Origin: Phoronis australis
Taxonomy: Eukaryota; Phoronida; Phoronidae
Direction of reading: 5' to 3'
Assembly (NCBI GenBank): GCA_002633005.1
Contig: NMRA01000474.1
Span: 250,001-314,000, forward strand
Length of the DNA stretch: 64,000 bases
Positions 62,671 through 64,000 of this stretch are shown here, one piece after another (within the stretch, counting starts at the first letter, position 1; each line of letters begins with the position of its first letter). Below the pieces are notes generated by a model. The model did no database searches and was not told where the DNA came from. It saw only the letters and a program-made list of their open reading frames with translations. A program made the position numbers and the translations under genes.

Positions 62671-63479
62671 CAGTACCATTTTCTACTGTTTACAAGTTGA
62701 ACACTCGGCCTAACTTGTTTGACCAACTGGTGAATGTGTTGAAAACTAGGCTTATAGCACCAATAAGGTTTTTGAAAAAAAATAGTTACCTGTCATTTTC
62801 TTTGTGTAAGAATCATATTGCAAGAGATGAAGTTTTAAGACATGCAATCATCAAGAACAACTCGATCAGCAAGGTAATAACTTTTTTCTTACTTTAGTAT
62901 GTGATACTTCTTCAGTTTGATCAATAACTTATTAAATTAACAGCTACCTTACGAGTTTTTGCATGATAGAAGTGGTTTGTGACCACAAGTTGTAGTGTAC
63001 GTACACTTTTATTCAACTGCGATGCATTAGGCCATAAAATTTTATTCGGTGGTTCTTGTGCAAAATATTTTAGATTACAAATCTGGAATGATGGTACTTT
63101 AAAATAACCCAGCTTTCACAGTAATATGACAACCTTCATTTTTCACCAAAAGTGGCCACCGAATATGGACCTTGATTGTGATTTGCCCGCCGGATATTTC
63201 GTGCATAGATTTTAACAATGTGAAAAAAGTCACATGTATTGGTAAGCAGGGATAAATCGCATTGCATTGAAAACTTCCTCACACTCCAGGATCTAAAGAA
63301 ATAGCACAGACATGTCGCGTGCGCAACTACATGCACAAAGACATCGCAAAACATGAACCTGATGCATTTGACCCGGTAACAGAGAGATAAGGTTCTAAGT
63401 ATACAGCATCATATTTGAAAGAAAACAATTTGAAATATCGCCCCGGGACAGTGCGCTTGTAAACACTGTTGCCATGGAC

Positions 63480-64000
63480 AGTGTGTACTCGTGAGTGAGT
63501 CTACATGCAGTGCTTTTCTTGGCTTGTATGGTCAGACAAAAGGTAGTGACTTTAACAATGGTCAAGCTATTTATATAACATGACCTTGGGACAACAGAGA
63601 CGGTTGTCTTAACCAATGTTTCGTGACTAAGGTCTTGCTGTTTAGCGTCCTATAGCATTACCGAACTTTACCCAGCTGAAAATATAGGAACACTGAGGCT
63701 GGTATTCTCAGAAGTGAACGTAGAATGCAGTGAATTAACGGTTCACTATGTAATGCGCACATAGACCTACACTCAACAACGCACAAATGCCATGAACCGT
63801 GAATACTTGTGAGTCTACATTCACAGCACTTTTCTTGAGCTTGACAAAAGGCGTTCGGTGACAAAGCTATTTGAAGAACACGACCTTAGTGAAAATATAG
63901 ACGGTCACCTTAACCAGTCTCGTTTACAACACACCTGGCGAAAACTGTGACATCACTGAAGTCCTTACCCCGAAGTGAACGTATACTCTAGAAGTTAACG
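63480..64000 (+). repeat. Degenerate tandem repeat, unit roughly 260-315 bp
   Basis: GTGAGTCTACAT..CAG..GCTTTTCTTG...GACAAAAGG ... CAAGCTATTT ... ACGACCTT ... GACGGT..CTTAACCA occurs at 63492-63617 and again at 63809-63918. AGAAGTGAACGTA is at 63711 and CGAAGTGAACGTA at 63971. The array runs off the right edge of the window. Confidence 0.6.

Overview
This is a eukaryotic genomic window. Genes are split into short exons with GT-AG introns, intergenic space is large, transposon relics and minisatellites are abundant, and there is one 678-base assembly gap (39041-39718) plus a few single Ns. The gene content (a metazoan TFIIB, an EndoG, an invertebrate-type CS-alpha-beta defensin and an ankyrin/trypsin-like fusion) and the repeat landscape suggest a marine invertebrate. 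Amphioxus, an echinoderm, a hemichordate or a mollusc are all possible; the sequence alone does not decide. No bacterial features, tRNAs, rRNAs or CRISPR arrays were seen.

Left part (1-14.1 kb): a head-to-head pair of housekeeping genes. On the minus strand is ENDOG (mitochondrial endonuclease G; three exons, 3' end off the left edge). On the plus strand is GTF2B (TFIIB; complete, ten coding exons, 4671-14135). A 576-bp foldback element lies in GTF2B intron 1, and several minisatellites lie in its later introns.

Middle part (14.1-37 kb): mostly mobile-element territory. It holds two inverted copies of a TTAA-flanked element with decayed THAP-like coding sequence (17.2-20.3 kb), an internally deleted Ty3/Gypsy-like pol relic on the minus strand (25.0-26.3 kb), and a 3.1-kb element with long TIRs that carries a CXC/CRC-like cysteine-rich reading frame (32.75-35.89 kb). 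Between them is a compact three-exon gene on the plus strand (27948-30034) encoding a secreted defensin-like peptide of 88 residues. None of its exons forms a long ORF, so ORF calling misses it.

Right part (37.7-58.8 kb): one long minus-strand gene assembled here from eleven exons that join in phase. It encodes a run of ankyrin repeats, an unrecognised linker, and a trypsin-like serine peptidase domain with visible His, Asp and Ser motifs on three separate exons. Three of its ankyrin exons lie in a tandem triplication of a unit of about 656 bp. Every nucleotide difference among the three exon copies changes the protein, and the differences fall mainly in the N-terminal half of the repeat, which suggests diversifying selection. 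The first coding exon was not found. The last 5 kb (58.8-64 kb) has no recognisable gene and contains a satellite of about 350 bp and another degenerate tandem repeat.

The defensin and the rapidly changing ankyrin-protease gene are the items most likely to be new. Both would fit host defence, but that role is inference.
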